Shown: positions 25,690 through 37,268 of the stretch, in pieces
Position numbering within the stretch: the first letter of the stretch is position 1
Layout: every line of letters begins with the position of its first letter
Source of the DNA: Himantopus leucocephalus
Lineage: Eukaryota > Chordata > Aves > Charadriiformes > Recurvirostridae
Assembly: GCA_003993805.1 (NCBI GenBank)
Contig: RSEF01000001.1
Span: 211,200,863-211,264,862, forward strand
Length of the DNA stretch: 64,000 bases
Direction: 5' to 3'
Position numbers and translations under genes: made by a program
Notes under the pieces: model-generated
Told to the model about the DNA's origin: nothing
What the model saw: the letters and a program-made list of their open reading frames with translations, nothing else
Databases searched by the model: none

Positions 25690-27544
25690 TGCAGTTCCCC
25701 AAGATTCCCATTATCATGAGAAACACATGAGCTTTCTTCCAAAGTAAAACTGTCTTGGGAGAAAAAACCTCTGTGCTCATGAGCGTAGCTATGTGGTGGC
25801 AGGAAGGATAAGGTCAAGGGATATAAAAAGCCCACTGAAGGTGACAGAAGTCTGACTTTCATGTCCCAATTGCTCAGTCCCTGAGAAAAAACTTTATTGA
25901 CGTTAAATGTCCATTAGCACCGAGTGAAGAACATACTTAAAGTGTTGTCTTCACAGACATGTCTACTCTTTGTCTATCCTTTGATTTGATCAGTGGTGTG
26001 TTCTCAACTCCCAACAATTCACATACACCCTCTGCTCTATCATTTGCAGGATCTTTGGTTACAAAATTTGTCTGCAAAAAGAGAGCAGGGTTTTCCTCCT
26101 CTGGAGACCGGTGATGGGTTGGTGCAGCATTTCAGTGCAGATATTTTGCTGTATCCCAGATGCCTGGTTTTGCTTATTTAGCTAATTGCCCCGTATTATG
26201 ATTTGGGATGAGGAATTTTCTCTTGCCTCAGATTGGCAATGACTGGGTGGAGAAGAGTTGCTCTATATTATGGGCCATGGTTCACTTTGTAGGGCTGGCC
26301 TGATTTTCATGTAACAAGCCCCTGGTTTTGGAGGGACATAGCAATTGATCACCCTATTCTTTTCTCCTGCTGCCTCCCAATGGCCATTATAGTGGCAGCT
26401 TCTGATCTACCGCTAGGACTGAAGCTTGTTAGAAGCGTCCTATGGCTTGCAGCGTGGGAGCACACAGCATATGTGACTGATGGGTCTGTTGGGTCTGAGT
26501 ATGATTGCACTGATGCAAGAGCCGTCACACAGGGCTGAGCTCAGTAACCAGCTGCGCGGTTTATCCATTCTCAGGCTACGTAAGAAACTCAGGCTGCTGC
26601 CACTTATTCCTGAACTCCTCGTTATCTTCTGCTGGCCCGGGAAGACAGCAGCCTTGCATGCCTTGCACAATCTCTGCAGTGCACTGCTCACATGGAAAAC
26701 CTGAGTGAACAAAAAAGATTTCCTAGGGAAGAGATTTCACTGGAAGATTTCTGAAGGTGAAAGATGAAGGTAAAGCCCTGGAGTCATGCCTTTACTGAAA
26801 AACAATCTTGACTGCTGATAGTGACTGTGTAAATCTACTTGAATGAGACAACAGTGAAGCATCTTTATTTTTCTCTCTTTCATAACAGAACACTTAGGCA
26901 CGAAACCCCATAATTTCCAAGTGAGTCACTGGAAAAGAGTAGATTTCAAAGGAACCACCATGGAGTTTGCAGCAGGTGAAAGCAGCCAGAAAATGAGATA
27001 AGGGTGAGGCATTTCATGTTCATAACCCAGTCAGCAACTTCAGTCCAGTCAGCTTATGCACATATTGCGTTCACGTGGGAGACCGTAAAATATAGTGGAG
27101 TTTTATGGAATGAAAAAAACAGGAGCCTTTTGAACTACACATGGGCTCTAAGTCTCTCAGCTCATCATTTAATCTTTCCTTCAATGATATTTCTTCTTAA
27201 AAGTATACAGTTATTAACTGCTTTGTCAAAACATACATTACTAGTCTGCACAAATTTTAAGCAAAAAATATATTGCATTTTTTTGCAGTTTTGGTCACTA
27301 ACTGAATACGAAGAAGCGTGGCAGATTCTTCATCCTTGTATTTTTGCATCAGGATTGTATATCTCCTTAAAAGAAATTATCTAATTACTCCAATGGAGAT
27401 TTATATGACGATCTATGTAGATAAAGCCCTTTGCCATGTGTTAGCTTGCAGCTCAGACTTGGTAACTTTACCTTGTCTTTTAAATCCCCTATTTTGTACA
27501 GCAGGACAAGATTCCTCAGCACGCTTTCAATTGTCAACCTGTGT

Positions 27545-27600
27545 GAGACTAGATCCAAATCTCACTGAAATCAGCGTGAGCAATTTCGGTAACTTCAGTG
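27545..27600 (+). repeat. Possible ancient amniote interspersed repeat scrap
   Basis: The string 'gatccaaatctcactgaaatcagcgtgag' resembles a phrase common in old reptile/bird dispersed repeats ('aa..cactgaagtcaatg..'). It is too short to assign to a family. Confidence 0.25.
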
Positions 27601-27868
27601 TGCTAGGGAAGAGGTCCTTAAAGCACATGTTGCTCAGGCTATTTCATCTGCTGTGTCTTTGTAGAGATAAGGGGATGATAAGGAACACGGAATCTTACTC
27701 AACCTAGTGGTGGCTCCAGCCACGTGAGTGCCTTGACGAAGTCGCAGTCTCGATGTCTACCTGTCAAAAAGAGCAAGGGGTCTGGGAAGTGCTGCAAAGC
27801 CCTCTAATGAAAGCCCTCGTTAACAGCATCGTCCACCCCTTGATTGCTGTTGAAAGCTGAAGTGTACC

Positions 27869-27970
27869 CTTATGATGGTTAGGCTGATTGTTGTTTTTTT
27901 GGAGGATTTAATGTGAGCAGAGTTAAAGCAACCCTTCGAAATCTCCAAACCGGAGCCTAACCACCATAAG
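27869..27970. repeat. Imperfect inverted repeat, 17-bp arms
   Basis: Arm 1 at 27869-27885 (cttatgatggttaggct) and arm 2 at 27954-27970 (agcctaaccaccataag) are complementary with one mismatch, separated by 68 bases. They could be the termini of a small non-autonomous element or a cruciform; flanking target-site duplications are not obvious. Confidence 0.7.
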
Positions 27971-29559
27971 ATGAGACAACTGCGCCAATAATACATCTTA
28001 CAGTCACCAAAAAGGGCAGCCTGGCTTTTCTTTTCTTCTTCTCCCTTGCTCCTGGGATCTGTGGCACTGAGTGTGACCCTGCAAGGGGCCGATTCAGCTT
28101 GTCAACCCACCCTAAAAAATCCACTGTTTTTTGCTGGATTAGTCCTCTGCTAGTTGACTGAATTAGCTCACGGAGGGTTTGTACAAATGCTCACAAGAAA
28201 GAGACGGGACTGTGTGGTTACACGCATGAACTCGTGGAGCATATCAGTTTACCTTCAGATATGCGAGAAACGACGCAGGCTTGAAGCTTCTCCTTTTCCA
28301 GCTATATCGATTAGTCTGATACAAGTTGATACCTCTCCCTGCAAACTTCCCGAGCTTTATCCTTAGACCATCACAGCTCCAATATTACTACTCAATAATG
28401 CATACCCTGATCCCTTTAGTCATTAAAGGAAATCCCCAGGAGCCATCCCGAACTGAATAACCTCTGTGAAGACCTTTGCAAAGGCTAGTTATTACGTGGA
28501 GTGGACAATAAAGGGAAATGAGGTTTACGTTTGCTTATCCAAAAGGCCAGAGAGAGTTCATAGATTATTCTTTGCACAGATAAGCCGGACCTAATGTAAA
28601 CACTCCTCACTGGAAAGTATCTGCTGTTTGTTTTCCTAACTTTAACCATGTGGCTAGCAAAAGCAGAATAAATGAAATCAAGGAAAGTTATTTTAATAAT
28701 AAAAAAAACCCAGTGTCTTTGAAAACTCATGTTACTGGCCCCTGAAAAAAACGTTGAAATGATCTTTTCTATTCACTGCATGAAACATATGCTGATGTGG
28801 TTACAAAGCTTTCTTATAAGTGAAAACTGGTAAGATTTCAGGCCCATCCCAGCAGATATTCATCATTACATGAGAGCAAAGCAGTCTGCTCATTTTAGTA
28901 AAGCCACTGCTCCTATGCCCTTTATTTGGGCAGTACTGATATTATATCACGTTTTCAATGAAATTAATGCATATTTGTCCAAGGGAGGGCTGGAGGATTG
29001 GAGGGGAAGGTTGTAATGCTTTCCAATTCTGCTATAGAAAACTAAAAAAAAAAAAATAATCCTTGGTGAATATAAATTAGCATAGCATGGCTCTTAAAAA
29101 TCTCACCCACTACCCATCTGTATCTTTAGGTTCATAAATATTTGAGAAAAAAAAAAGCCCTATCCTCTCTGCCAAAACTGTTTACAGATTCTTTCAAACC
29201 AACCTGTGATTAATTTGTTTGCGCTCACTGTCTTTTTCCAATGTGACTTAACAATTAATATCACCGAAGTCTTGGCTCTTCATAGTAAGTTGTCCAACCG
29301 TGCCTGGGTATTTCAAAGCTAACAAAAGTGTCATATTTGCAATGAAGCCTCTTTGATAAAACTTTCCACTCACATGAGTAGAGCTTTGATTTTTTTTTTT
29401 CCTCTTTTTTTACATTAAAAAATGCAGTGTGTTGTATAGAAGAGTGGGAAACGTGGGGCAGGGTGAGGGAAAGGAGGACTGGCCCCAGAATGAAAACAGA
29501 AGACCTGGCTGTTGGAGCTGGTCGGATGCCATGATGTAGTGATGTTTGTGATAGCTGCT

Positions 29560-29573
29560 GTTTCTATGGCAAC
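29560..29573. promoter_or_regulatory. RFX X-box motif
   Basis: GTTTCTATGGCAAC matches the full X-box consensus GTHNYYATRRNAAC bound by RFX transcription factors, which control ciliary and other genes. It lies in unique, complex sequence about 220 bp left of a CpG cluster. Occupancy is unknown. Confidence 0.4.
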
Positions 29574-29789
29574 TTGACAGCATGATTTACTGCAATAATA
29601 GAGAAAGCAAATGCGAAGCTTTTGTTTAACTTCAATGCCATGAGCTATTTGTTGATATTAGGGGAAGGGGAGGGCGAAGTCCTTTGGCTTCTAGTTAAGC
29701 ACATTACTAACGTGACTTAAGTATAAAGAGAAGTCAATAAAGGGGATCATGGTGGTCACATGTCCCTTCTGTGCTCACGGAGCTTGCAC

Positions 29790-29945
29790 ACACACGCAGA
29801 CACGGCGCGCAACTTCACTGTGATGCAGAGCGTAGGAGATTTCTCTGTGTAGACTGCAATAGCCATCCATCGCCCGGCTCAGGAGAGCGGCACAGCCAAG
29901 GTCACCGCAGAGCTGCTGGCTCAGGCTTCGCGCTGGGCTAGGTCT
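29790..29945. promoter_or_regulatory. Small CpG-rich cluster
   Basis: About a dozen CpGs over roughly 150 bp (for example 'cacggcgcgcaac' and 'ggcttcgcgctggg') in a CpG-poor neighbourhood. It may be a promoter of an unannotated transcript or a distal element. No coding exon is recognised next to it. Confidence 0.3.
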
Positions 29946-32900
29946 CCGGCTGGTGGCTGCAGCTTGAAGGTTACATGAGTTACTGCACTAGGGTGGCTGG
30001 AGATGTTTATTTCTGGAGTATGTCAGCAGGGAAGGGTAAAGGTATGGCACTGGCAGGGCTGAAGAGGTGGGTTTATTAGAGTCCACGATGCTGCAGGGTC
30101 CTGCTGAGGTGCAGTGGTGTTTGTCACTGGTGCTGGGAGAAGAACTAGGGGTTTGGAGAGAAAGGGCGGAGATCCACCTCTAATAGTGGGGTTCCCTGAG
30201 GCTCAGAGGGCTAAGATGGAGCTTGTGCTGGTAAACAAAAACTGCTTCTGGCTGTTGTGGTTGAGACCTGGTCCTCTGTACTGGGTTAGAGTGAAGGTTT
30301 GAGACAAAGAGGCAAAAAAGTATGTTTGCTACCTGCTCTTACAAGATCCATAAGGAAAAAGTAGAGGCCAGCAGGTAGCTGTTCCAGGTTTGGAAGATAA
30401 TTAAGACTGGCTGTAATGAAGACTGGATTTAATACAGGGATAAAAGGATAGGATCGGGGACAGTGTGGGGCTCCTTGTTTAGCTTTGTTGTTGAACCATT
30501 CCATGTCACAGCACTGAATTGAAGGCTGGGAATCGTATTTTCTTTAATTGTGGGACAGGTGTCTGGTTAGCATTAGGGGATTAGATACCAGGGCTGGGTG
30601 GCTTGACTCTGCCGTCACCCCGTTTCATCTGAATTTTCCCTTTCTGTCTATCCCTTGCTGATGTGCCAAGCCACCAAGTTTCCAACAGCACATCACCACC
30701 TGAAGGTTTCACCTCACTTGTTTTCTGATGCTCTCCCATCTGAGAAAGTCAGATAATCCTGAGCTCTTCTTGCCATGGCCGTCGCTGGTTTGCGTGGTGG
30801 GAGCAGGGAGGTCCTGGCCGAGGCAGTGCCTGCCTTTACTCCTTCAGTGTCTTACGCTCCTCTCTCGCTGTTTGCTGCTGAGCACTCTCAAGGGCAGTTA
30901 TTGGCTAGATAAACCTCCCGTCTACTTCACTAGGACTCTTCAGGAGTGTGTCTTTTATTAGTACATTAAGCACAGTCTGATGCCAACTAGCACTGAGCAG
31001 CTTGGGTCCCTACCGTTGGGCTCCCTGATCTTCCCAAACAGGGTGGCCCCATGCCAGCACCCTGGTCCTCCTCCATCCTAGGGCTAACTCCTGAACCCTG
31101 CCATGCAGCTCCACACGTTCAAATGCAGCTACTGCTGCTCTGAAGCAGAGTTAGCAAGGTTCACATCAGCCTTTACTATCCCTTGCAAAATGTATCTGAT
31201 GCCATGTGATGTTTTTTTTCCTGTGTAAATAACAGATATTGTACATCAACAATAAATAGCATTGTTGAAATGAGAGCAAGATTTGGGGATAATTATAGGG
31301 ACGAACTCACCAATTTACCTTCCTTATACCTTGCAATTAGGGAAGGTTGTTTGTTTATTCTTTATTTAATCTGCACCAGTTCTTATTCCATAAGACCCTT
31401 TTGTGGTGTGTGCTGCTGGAGTGCATTTGTAAAACAAAATTAGCAAAGAGGACACAGATGTTGCTCTGCATTCTCTTTTTAGCCATACAAATTATAAACA
31501 ATGTCTCTTTATATTAAAATACACTTTTCTGTCTCATATTGGTTTTACATCTGATTCTTTCAGTATGTTTTCTGTTTAGAGCAGCCTGTTCTTGTTTAAA
31601 TATCCCCACTACTGTACTTCATGTGAAAATAATGTTGCTTTCACATTCAGTGCACATATCTCAAATCCATATGTATATTAGTAAACTGATGCAAGGACAG
31701 AAGAATTAATAACATTGTAGAAAGCTGCAAAAATGAACAGCACGGTTCTCACTAAGGTCTACACTGACAGAATCAACAAGTGTACTTTGGCTTGTGTATA
31801 ACAAGGTAACAGGTAGCAGCTCCCAGAGAGAAAATGCCTTCACTGCTGCTACCTTATCTGAGCACATCAACAGAGTCCACGAGCTGATGGTGGTGGAGGC
31901 TGAGTTGTCTTTCACTAAGACTTTATCGCAAATAATTATTTCCTACTGGAATATATGACATTCAAAAGCTCTAATACAGATTTCATAGCACAAAAAATTT
32001 AAACTTTTTTTCTGACCAAGAGCAGAAGAAATTATCCATATTTCTAGTATGGTTTTCTTTTATAACCCTGATCCGAAGGCATTCTGACTTCTGTTGAATT
32101 TTGATTTGACTGTGGTTGATCTGCTGATAATAAGATGTATTTAAGCTAAAAGCTTTTTTTTCTCTCCCCCCCCCGCAATCAATAACTAGGTCATATTGGT
32201 TTTAATTCAATACACACTCCCACCAAATATATATTTTAAAGATGAACTGTGTTAAGATCACTACTCTGAGCTTCTGAGTAGACAGCAACAGATAACAACA
32301 CACCAACAGTGTGTGTGCGTGGGGGGAAGGGGTGCTATAATTGCCTAAAACTGGAAGAAGTTCATCATGAAACTGTGAACAGCTGTTGTTAAGACTCATT
32401 CTGAGCAGAAGAATGCACCTCCTGATGTTTCTGTTCATTCGAGACATTTCTGTGCCACATGGTGTCCATCACGCTGAATGCTTTCCCTATGGGCTGGGTA
32501 GCTAATAAGACAGAGCAAGCTTTATGTTGAACAGTGAAATGTCTTGAGTCAGCATGTCATATGCAATAAAAAACTATGGACCTGAGTGGTGAAAATTAAT
32601 TTAGGATACTACAGATTTGCCGATAAAAATTTTCTCCAGCAGTGAGCATCATACGAAAAGATGATATCGTCCTGCTTGATAATTTTGGGGGGGTTGGTTG
32701 TTTTTTTTTAATTGTGGGAATAGGATATTATTCGGGCCTTCGACACATTATACAGTAGGCCTTGAACTGGATTTTTAAGATTTTTGGGGGATTAAATTGC
32801 AGTTTGGGTTTTTAGTGGGGCTTCTGGATTTATCTTGAAGTTAGAACTGAGAATGTTGCTGTAACTGCTGGAGTCATCTGGAGCTTTATTAAACTAGAAA

Positions 32901-33362
32901 CTTGCAGGAGGTAGGGTATCGGTCTGTAACGGATGTTAAAACTGGGAGTCCAGACTTACGTTTGGGAAACTGAAGGGATCCTGAGGTAAAGAATAATCTT
33001 ATTGACGGACTGTGATGGATTTATCAATATCAACTCACCGCTTCGCTCCAGTGTTGAAGCTAATGCAACCAAAAAATCAGCAACGGTGGATCATTTTGGA
33101 GAAAGTTTTAATTTTACCTTTCCACTTGTAAGTAGCATATCTGGGTTGTAAAGTTTCAGAATACACACTTTCAAGAAGATCATAACCTGAGAGTACTTTC
33201 TACTTCACTATTCGAAGTAGGAGACTATTTTTCCTGCACGCCCTTCGATTCCTCTCTACATTTGGCGAGACAAAGTAGTTGCAGACCCAGAGCAGCCATT
33301 TTGCAACCAACAGCTGCCGCTCTCTAGTCCAGCTGGCAAGCACCTTCACCTCTGCTTTTCTC

Positions 33363-33379
33363 TTTTTTTTTTTTTTTTT
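33363..33379. repeat. Poly(T) run of 17
   Basis: Seventeen consecutive T, followed within eight bases by a single N at 33387. The homopolymer probably caused the uncalled base. Confidence 0.95.
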
Positions 33380-33687
33380 ACTGCTGNAAATGTTTTCTCT
33401 CATTACGTCTTCTGAAAACAATTAGACAGCCATCAAATGGCAGTCCTTTCAGACTGCATTGGGGCTGAACTCTGGTGGAAGGTCAAACCGTTTCCAACCA
33501 TCCTCTTTCACATACAGCCTTCCTTTAAAGCAGCCCTCAAAACATAATCCAAACACAGGCAAGAAATTTGAAGCTGGCTTATATGAAGGAACATTCATTA
33601 AGTGTGTGTGAGATAGTTTATATAACTCTCTTTATGAGTAGAGAACAGGAGCTGGAAGAGGTCCAGTTGGTGCCTTGTGCCTCTTCG

Positions 33688-33984
33688 CATGGCTTAGTCA
33701 AGTCCTTCGCCTTCATCCTCATCCTGTCCCTCCTTTAATTCTGTTTCGTTTCAAACTGTCAGCCCCATGATCTTCTTGCTGCTTGCTGTTGTGCCATCAC
33801 TTCACTTCAGCTGTCAACCTTAGGATGAGATGCACTGTGCCTCAGAAGTGCCTATCATTCTGCATCAACTCTCAAGGAAGCTGAAACGACCGACTCCTAT
33901 GCAAACATCTGTCCTGCAGCCATCTGGAGACAGGAGAGAGATGGCACCAGCCTCAGTGCTCTGAAAGCGGTGGATTCATAGAAA
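33688..33984 (+). repeat. Direct duplication, copy 1, ends at a single N
   Basis: 297-bp segment repeated at 33988-34284 at an exact offset of 300 bp. Only two substitutions were seen (cttcgcc/cttcccc and tttcgtttc/tttcatttc). A single N at 33985 joins the copies. Most likely two haplotypes placed in tandem by the assembler. Confidence 0.95.
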
Positions 33985-33987
33985 NGT

Positions 33988-34284
33988 CATGGCTTAGTCA
34001 AGTCCTTCCCCTTCATCCTCATCCTGTCCCTCCTTTAATTCTGTTTCATTTCAAACTGTCAGCCCCATGATCTTCTTGCTGCTTGCTGTTGTGCCATCAC
34101 TTCACTTCAGCTGTCAACCTTAGGATGAGATGCACTGTGCCTCAGAAGTGCCTATCATTCTGCATCAACTCTCAAGGAAGCTGAAACGACCGACTCCTAT
34201 GCAAACATCTGTCCTGCAGCCATCTGGAGACAGGAGAGAGATGGCACCAGCCTCAGTGCTCTGAAAGCGGTGGATTCATAGAAA
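33988..34284 (+). repeat. Direct duplication, copy 2
   Basis: Second copy of the 297-bp segment. See copy 1 at 33688. Confidence 0.95.
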
Positions 34285-34545
34285 AGGGTACTGAAAGCAG
34301 TGGAACAGCACAGGGCTCGCAAACATTTCATCACAGAGCAGCACGAGGTATTACTCTCTTTCATGAAGACCAGGCATTTGTCCCTTGCTTAGAGCAGTTT
34401 ATCAAAGAACCAGCAAATGAGGTTTTTTTCATCTCACTTCTCAGCCCAATATCACGGCCAGCCTTTTTTCGCCTTTTATATTTTTTAGCATTGGGAGTCA
34501 ACAACTAAAAGGTACTCAGGGGTTTAAGATGAAAATGTGGGACCT

Positions 34546-34662
34546 GAGAAACATGTTTAGTGTCTGCCTCTGTGCAGAATTCCTTCAAGCTTTTTTGCAG
34601 GAGGCAAGTTTAAAGGTCTTTTAGTGTTTTATTTAAGCAACTGGGATAAAACCTACAGTCCT
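34546..34662 (+). repeat. Direct duplication, copy 1, ends at a single N
   Basis: 117-bp segment repeated at 34665-34790. Copy 2 has one substitution (gaattcc/gacttcc) and an extra 9 bases around 'aagttttttt'. A single N at 34663 separates them. Confidence 0.93.
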
Positions 34663-34664
34663 NC

Positions 34665-34790
34665 GAGAAACATGTTTAGTGTCTGCCTCTGTGCAGACTT
34701 CCTTCAAGCTTTTTTGCAGGAGGCAAGTTTAAAGGTCTTTAAGTTTTTTTAGTGTTTTATTTAAGCAACTGGGATAAAACCTACAGTCCT
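34665..34790 (+). repeat. Direct duplication, copy 2 (9 bases longer)
   Basis: Second copy of the segment at 34546. The extra bases lie in a T-rich tract, as expected of an indel between haplotypes. Confidence 0.93.
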
Positions 34791-34909
34791 ACTGAGGCTT
34801 CGTCATTGACTTGATTACAGATAGGATTTAACTTTCTATGTATCTAAACCACAGCTGATCATCTGGAAAACTGGGGATCTTTCCTTTCATTCCTATTTTG
34901 TCTCTTTAG

Positions 34910-35063
34910 ATTGACAACTGTTCAAGGCATTTTCTTGCAAACTAATAAAACAAAAGCCTGTGTTCAGCTCAGACCACAAGGCAGCAGATTATTATTAGTG
35001 CTACTTCTGACAGCCTGGCAAAGAGAACCCTTAACACTTAATATAATGACGAGGAGAGAACAG
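34910..35063 (+). ncRNA. Possible exon of an unannotated transcript
   Basis: A strong polypyrimidine tract and acceptor (CTATTTTGTCTCTTTAG) precede 34910, and a near-ideal donor (ACAG|GTAGGT) follows 35063, bounding 154 bp. This is the best splice-site pair I noticed outside the left-edge gene. The segment is open in one frame, but its residues show no domain, so a non-coding transcript is more likely than protein. It could also be a chance pair. Confidence 0.25.
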
Positions 35064-35193
35064 GTAGGTGTTTTGACTTCATGGTTGCTTTGTATATCCA
35101 GGCTAAAATTTTCAAAATGTATAAAAGAATTGTTCCCTAACTACTCATTTTGTTTATCAAGCATATCGGAAGAATAAAAGCAAAATTTGCTCT

Positions 35194-35241
35194 GTGTGTG
35201 TGGGCACACAGGCATGCATGCACACACACATGGACACGCGT
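35194..35241. repeat. Alternating purine-pyrimidine tract
   Basis: GT repeats, then 'ggcatgcatgca', then CA repeats ending near 'catggacacg'. Nearly continuous alternation of purine and pyrimidine gives Z-DNA potential, and the GT and CA halves are complementary and can form a hairpin. Confidence 0.8.
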
Positions 35242-36236
35242 GCTTTGGGAGTTGCTTGCAATACCAAAATGAAGCAACCTCCTGGAGCTGAGCTCCAGGT
35301 CCTCAGGGGAAATACTGACTCTGCTCTTTTCAATCTGCTGAGAAGAAACATTTCATTTTTGAGTCTGACTCAGTGAAAAGGCTGATAGCAGCCTTACTGA
35401 AAAGCCTGCCTTTTGAATAAACACTGACTCGCTTATCCAAAAGGCAGTGAAATCACCTTTGGTTTGATGGATTCAGCTGCAGCGTTGAGTAATGAGTTGA
35501 AAAATAACATTGCACAGACCTGTCAAGGCACCTCTGCATGATCAGACTCAGCATTACACGAGCTGACAGCAGCCTATGGTGGCAAGTTACCCGCTGACAA
35601 ACTTTTTCAGACCAAGTCAGCTCCTGGCTTGTGTAATGGAAGTCACAATTGTTTCCCTGAGTCCTCTCTGAGAATGGCTTATCTGTAAACCATCGGAAGT
35701 GCTTCTGGAGCCTTTTCAGCTTTGATCCCCACAGACAATGACAACCATGACCTGGGCTATGTGGGAGCTGTGGCCTACAGGGCACAGGAGATGCCCAGCA
35801 GAGCCCCTCCATCCCAGATGGGAGATGCTGGTTTGAGGTTGCTGCGTGGGGTGTTGGGGAACGTGCTCAGCTCCTCACTGCAATAACACCCGCTCTGGGC
35901 TGAGGCCGCTCTAACCACACCATGTGCGCAGTGGTGGTGCTTCAAGCAGCACTTGACGCTTATTTTTGACTTGCCCATTCTCTCCAGGGTGGTAAATGGC
36001 CACCTCTCTCTGCTGCCAAAAATGGCAAGCCCAGAGGTGGAACAGCATTTGCGAGGTCCGCTGCAGACCACGTCTTTTCATACACCTGAGTGAAACACTG
36101 CTGTTAGTGTGTTGTAACCCACATACATAGATGGGCCACTTACTGCTGCCGTGTTGCAGCATAACGTTAACACAAGGCACGTCTCTTGGCCTCTGAGCGG
36201 TGCTGGATCCTGCCGGTGGGTACTGAGCCTGCAGAG

Positions 36237-36336
36237 NNNNNNNNNNNNNNNNNNNNNNNNNNNNNNNNNNNNNNNNNNNNNNNNNNNNNNNNNNNNNNNN
36301 NNNNNNNNNNNNNNNNNNNNNNNNNNNNNNNNNNNN
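36237..36336. other. Assembly gap (100 N)
   Basis: Exactly 100 N. The flanks ('gagcctgcagag' and 'gtagcagaaggcagc') are not a repeat that I recognise. Open frames spanning it are meaningless. Confidence 0.99.
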
Positions 36337-37214
36337 GTAGCAGAAGGCAGCATGGGGCAGAAACCCCCAATCATCTCTGGGGAGGGTGAAGTGGGTGTCA
36401 GGAAGGCAGCACCGTGCCTTGTCCATCCAGCTCCCAGGCAGCGCTTATGCACAGACTCTTTAATAACAACTAAGAAGCCGTCCTGAACCCCCCCCGCTGA
36501 GAAATCCCACCTCTCTCCAGTCAGTGGCTAGTCCACAGTCTTGCATTCCCTTTTATTTAACCCTGGTCTGGCCCCAGCACCATGGGTTGCCTCTCCCAGC
36601 AGTCTGAGCATGTCATATGATGTTGGAGCTGGGGGTTCAAAGCCTCCAGGCAGCCTAGAGTTCATGTCTCCTGCTTCCTGGGCATGTTCACATCCATGCT
36701 GTGAAAGGTGCCTGTCTCCATGCCGTCACAGGGGCTGTGGGAAATGAAGAGAGTCGGCCTCATCAAAAAACTTGAACCCAAGAGGAAGGTGAGATTTCAG
36801 AGACTTCTCAGCAGTGGTGCTTGCCTGACTCCCTGCTCAACTTGTCAGCTCTCATTTGGAGATGCTCAGCTTTAACATCTCCCTCCCATGTACAGGGAAG
36901 AGACATGACATCCACACATTGGGGTGCCCATATCAGCTCTGGACATCACTGGGATGCTTAAAGGTCTAGTGCTGCCACAGGGGTTTACTCTGAATGACTT
37001 ATGCATGAAGTACAAACAGAAACCTATCATCTCCAGTCGCAGCTCCCTCCCCATCAGCCTGTCTCCTCACTGGACAGGGAACTCAATACAATATTTTGTC
37101 TGCCCCTCGGTTCCTCTTAAACACTGGTGGTGTCTTCCCTAGGGTCCACCTAAAGCACCTCAGTGATTGCCATGACAGCACAATACAGTCCAAACTCTGA
37201 AGCTAGCCCTGCTT

Positions 37215-37268
37215 CAGGCAGGAGGTGGGGCCAGAAGATCTCCAGGGGTCCCTTCCAACCCTCATTTT
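37215..37268 (+). repeat. CR1 3' end scrap
   Basis: 'ggtggggccagaagatctcc' followed by 'aggggtcccttccaaccctc' matches the sense-strand CR1 3' UTR. About 50 bp remain. Confidence 0.8.

Larger units (their letters stand above)
25690..34909. other. Intergenic; possible conserved non-coding segments
   Basis: No coding gene seen. Stretches near 28770-29350, 29540-29680 and 32560-33120 are AT-rich, of complex sequence and free of recognisable repeats, the texture that conserved non-coding elements often have; this cannot be judged without alignment. It contains the inverted repeat at 27869, the X-box at 29560, the CpG cluster at 29790, homopolymer runs, and duplications at 33688 and 34546. Confidence 0.45.
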
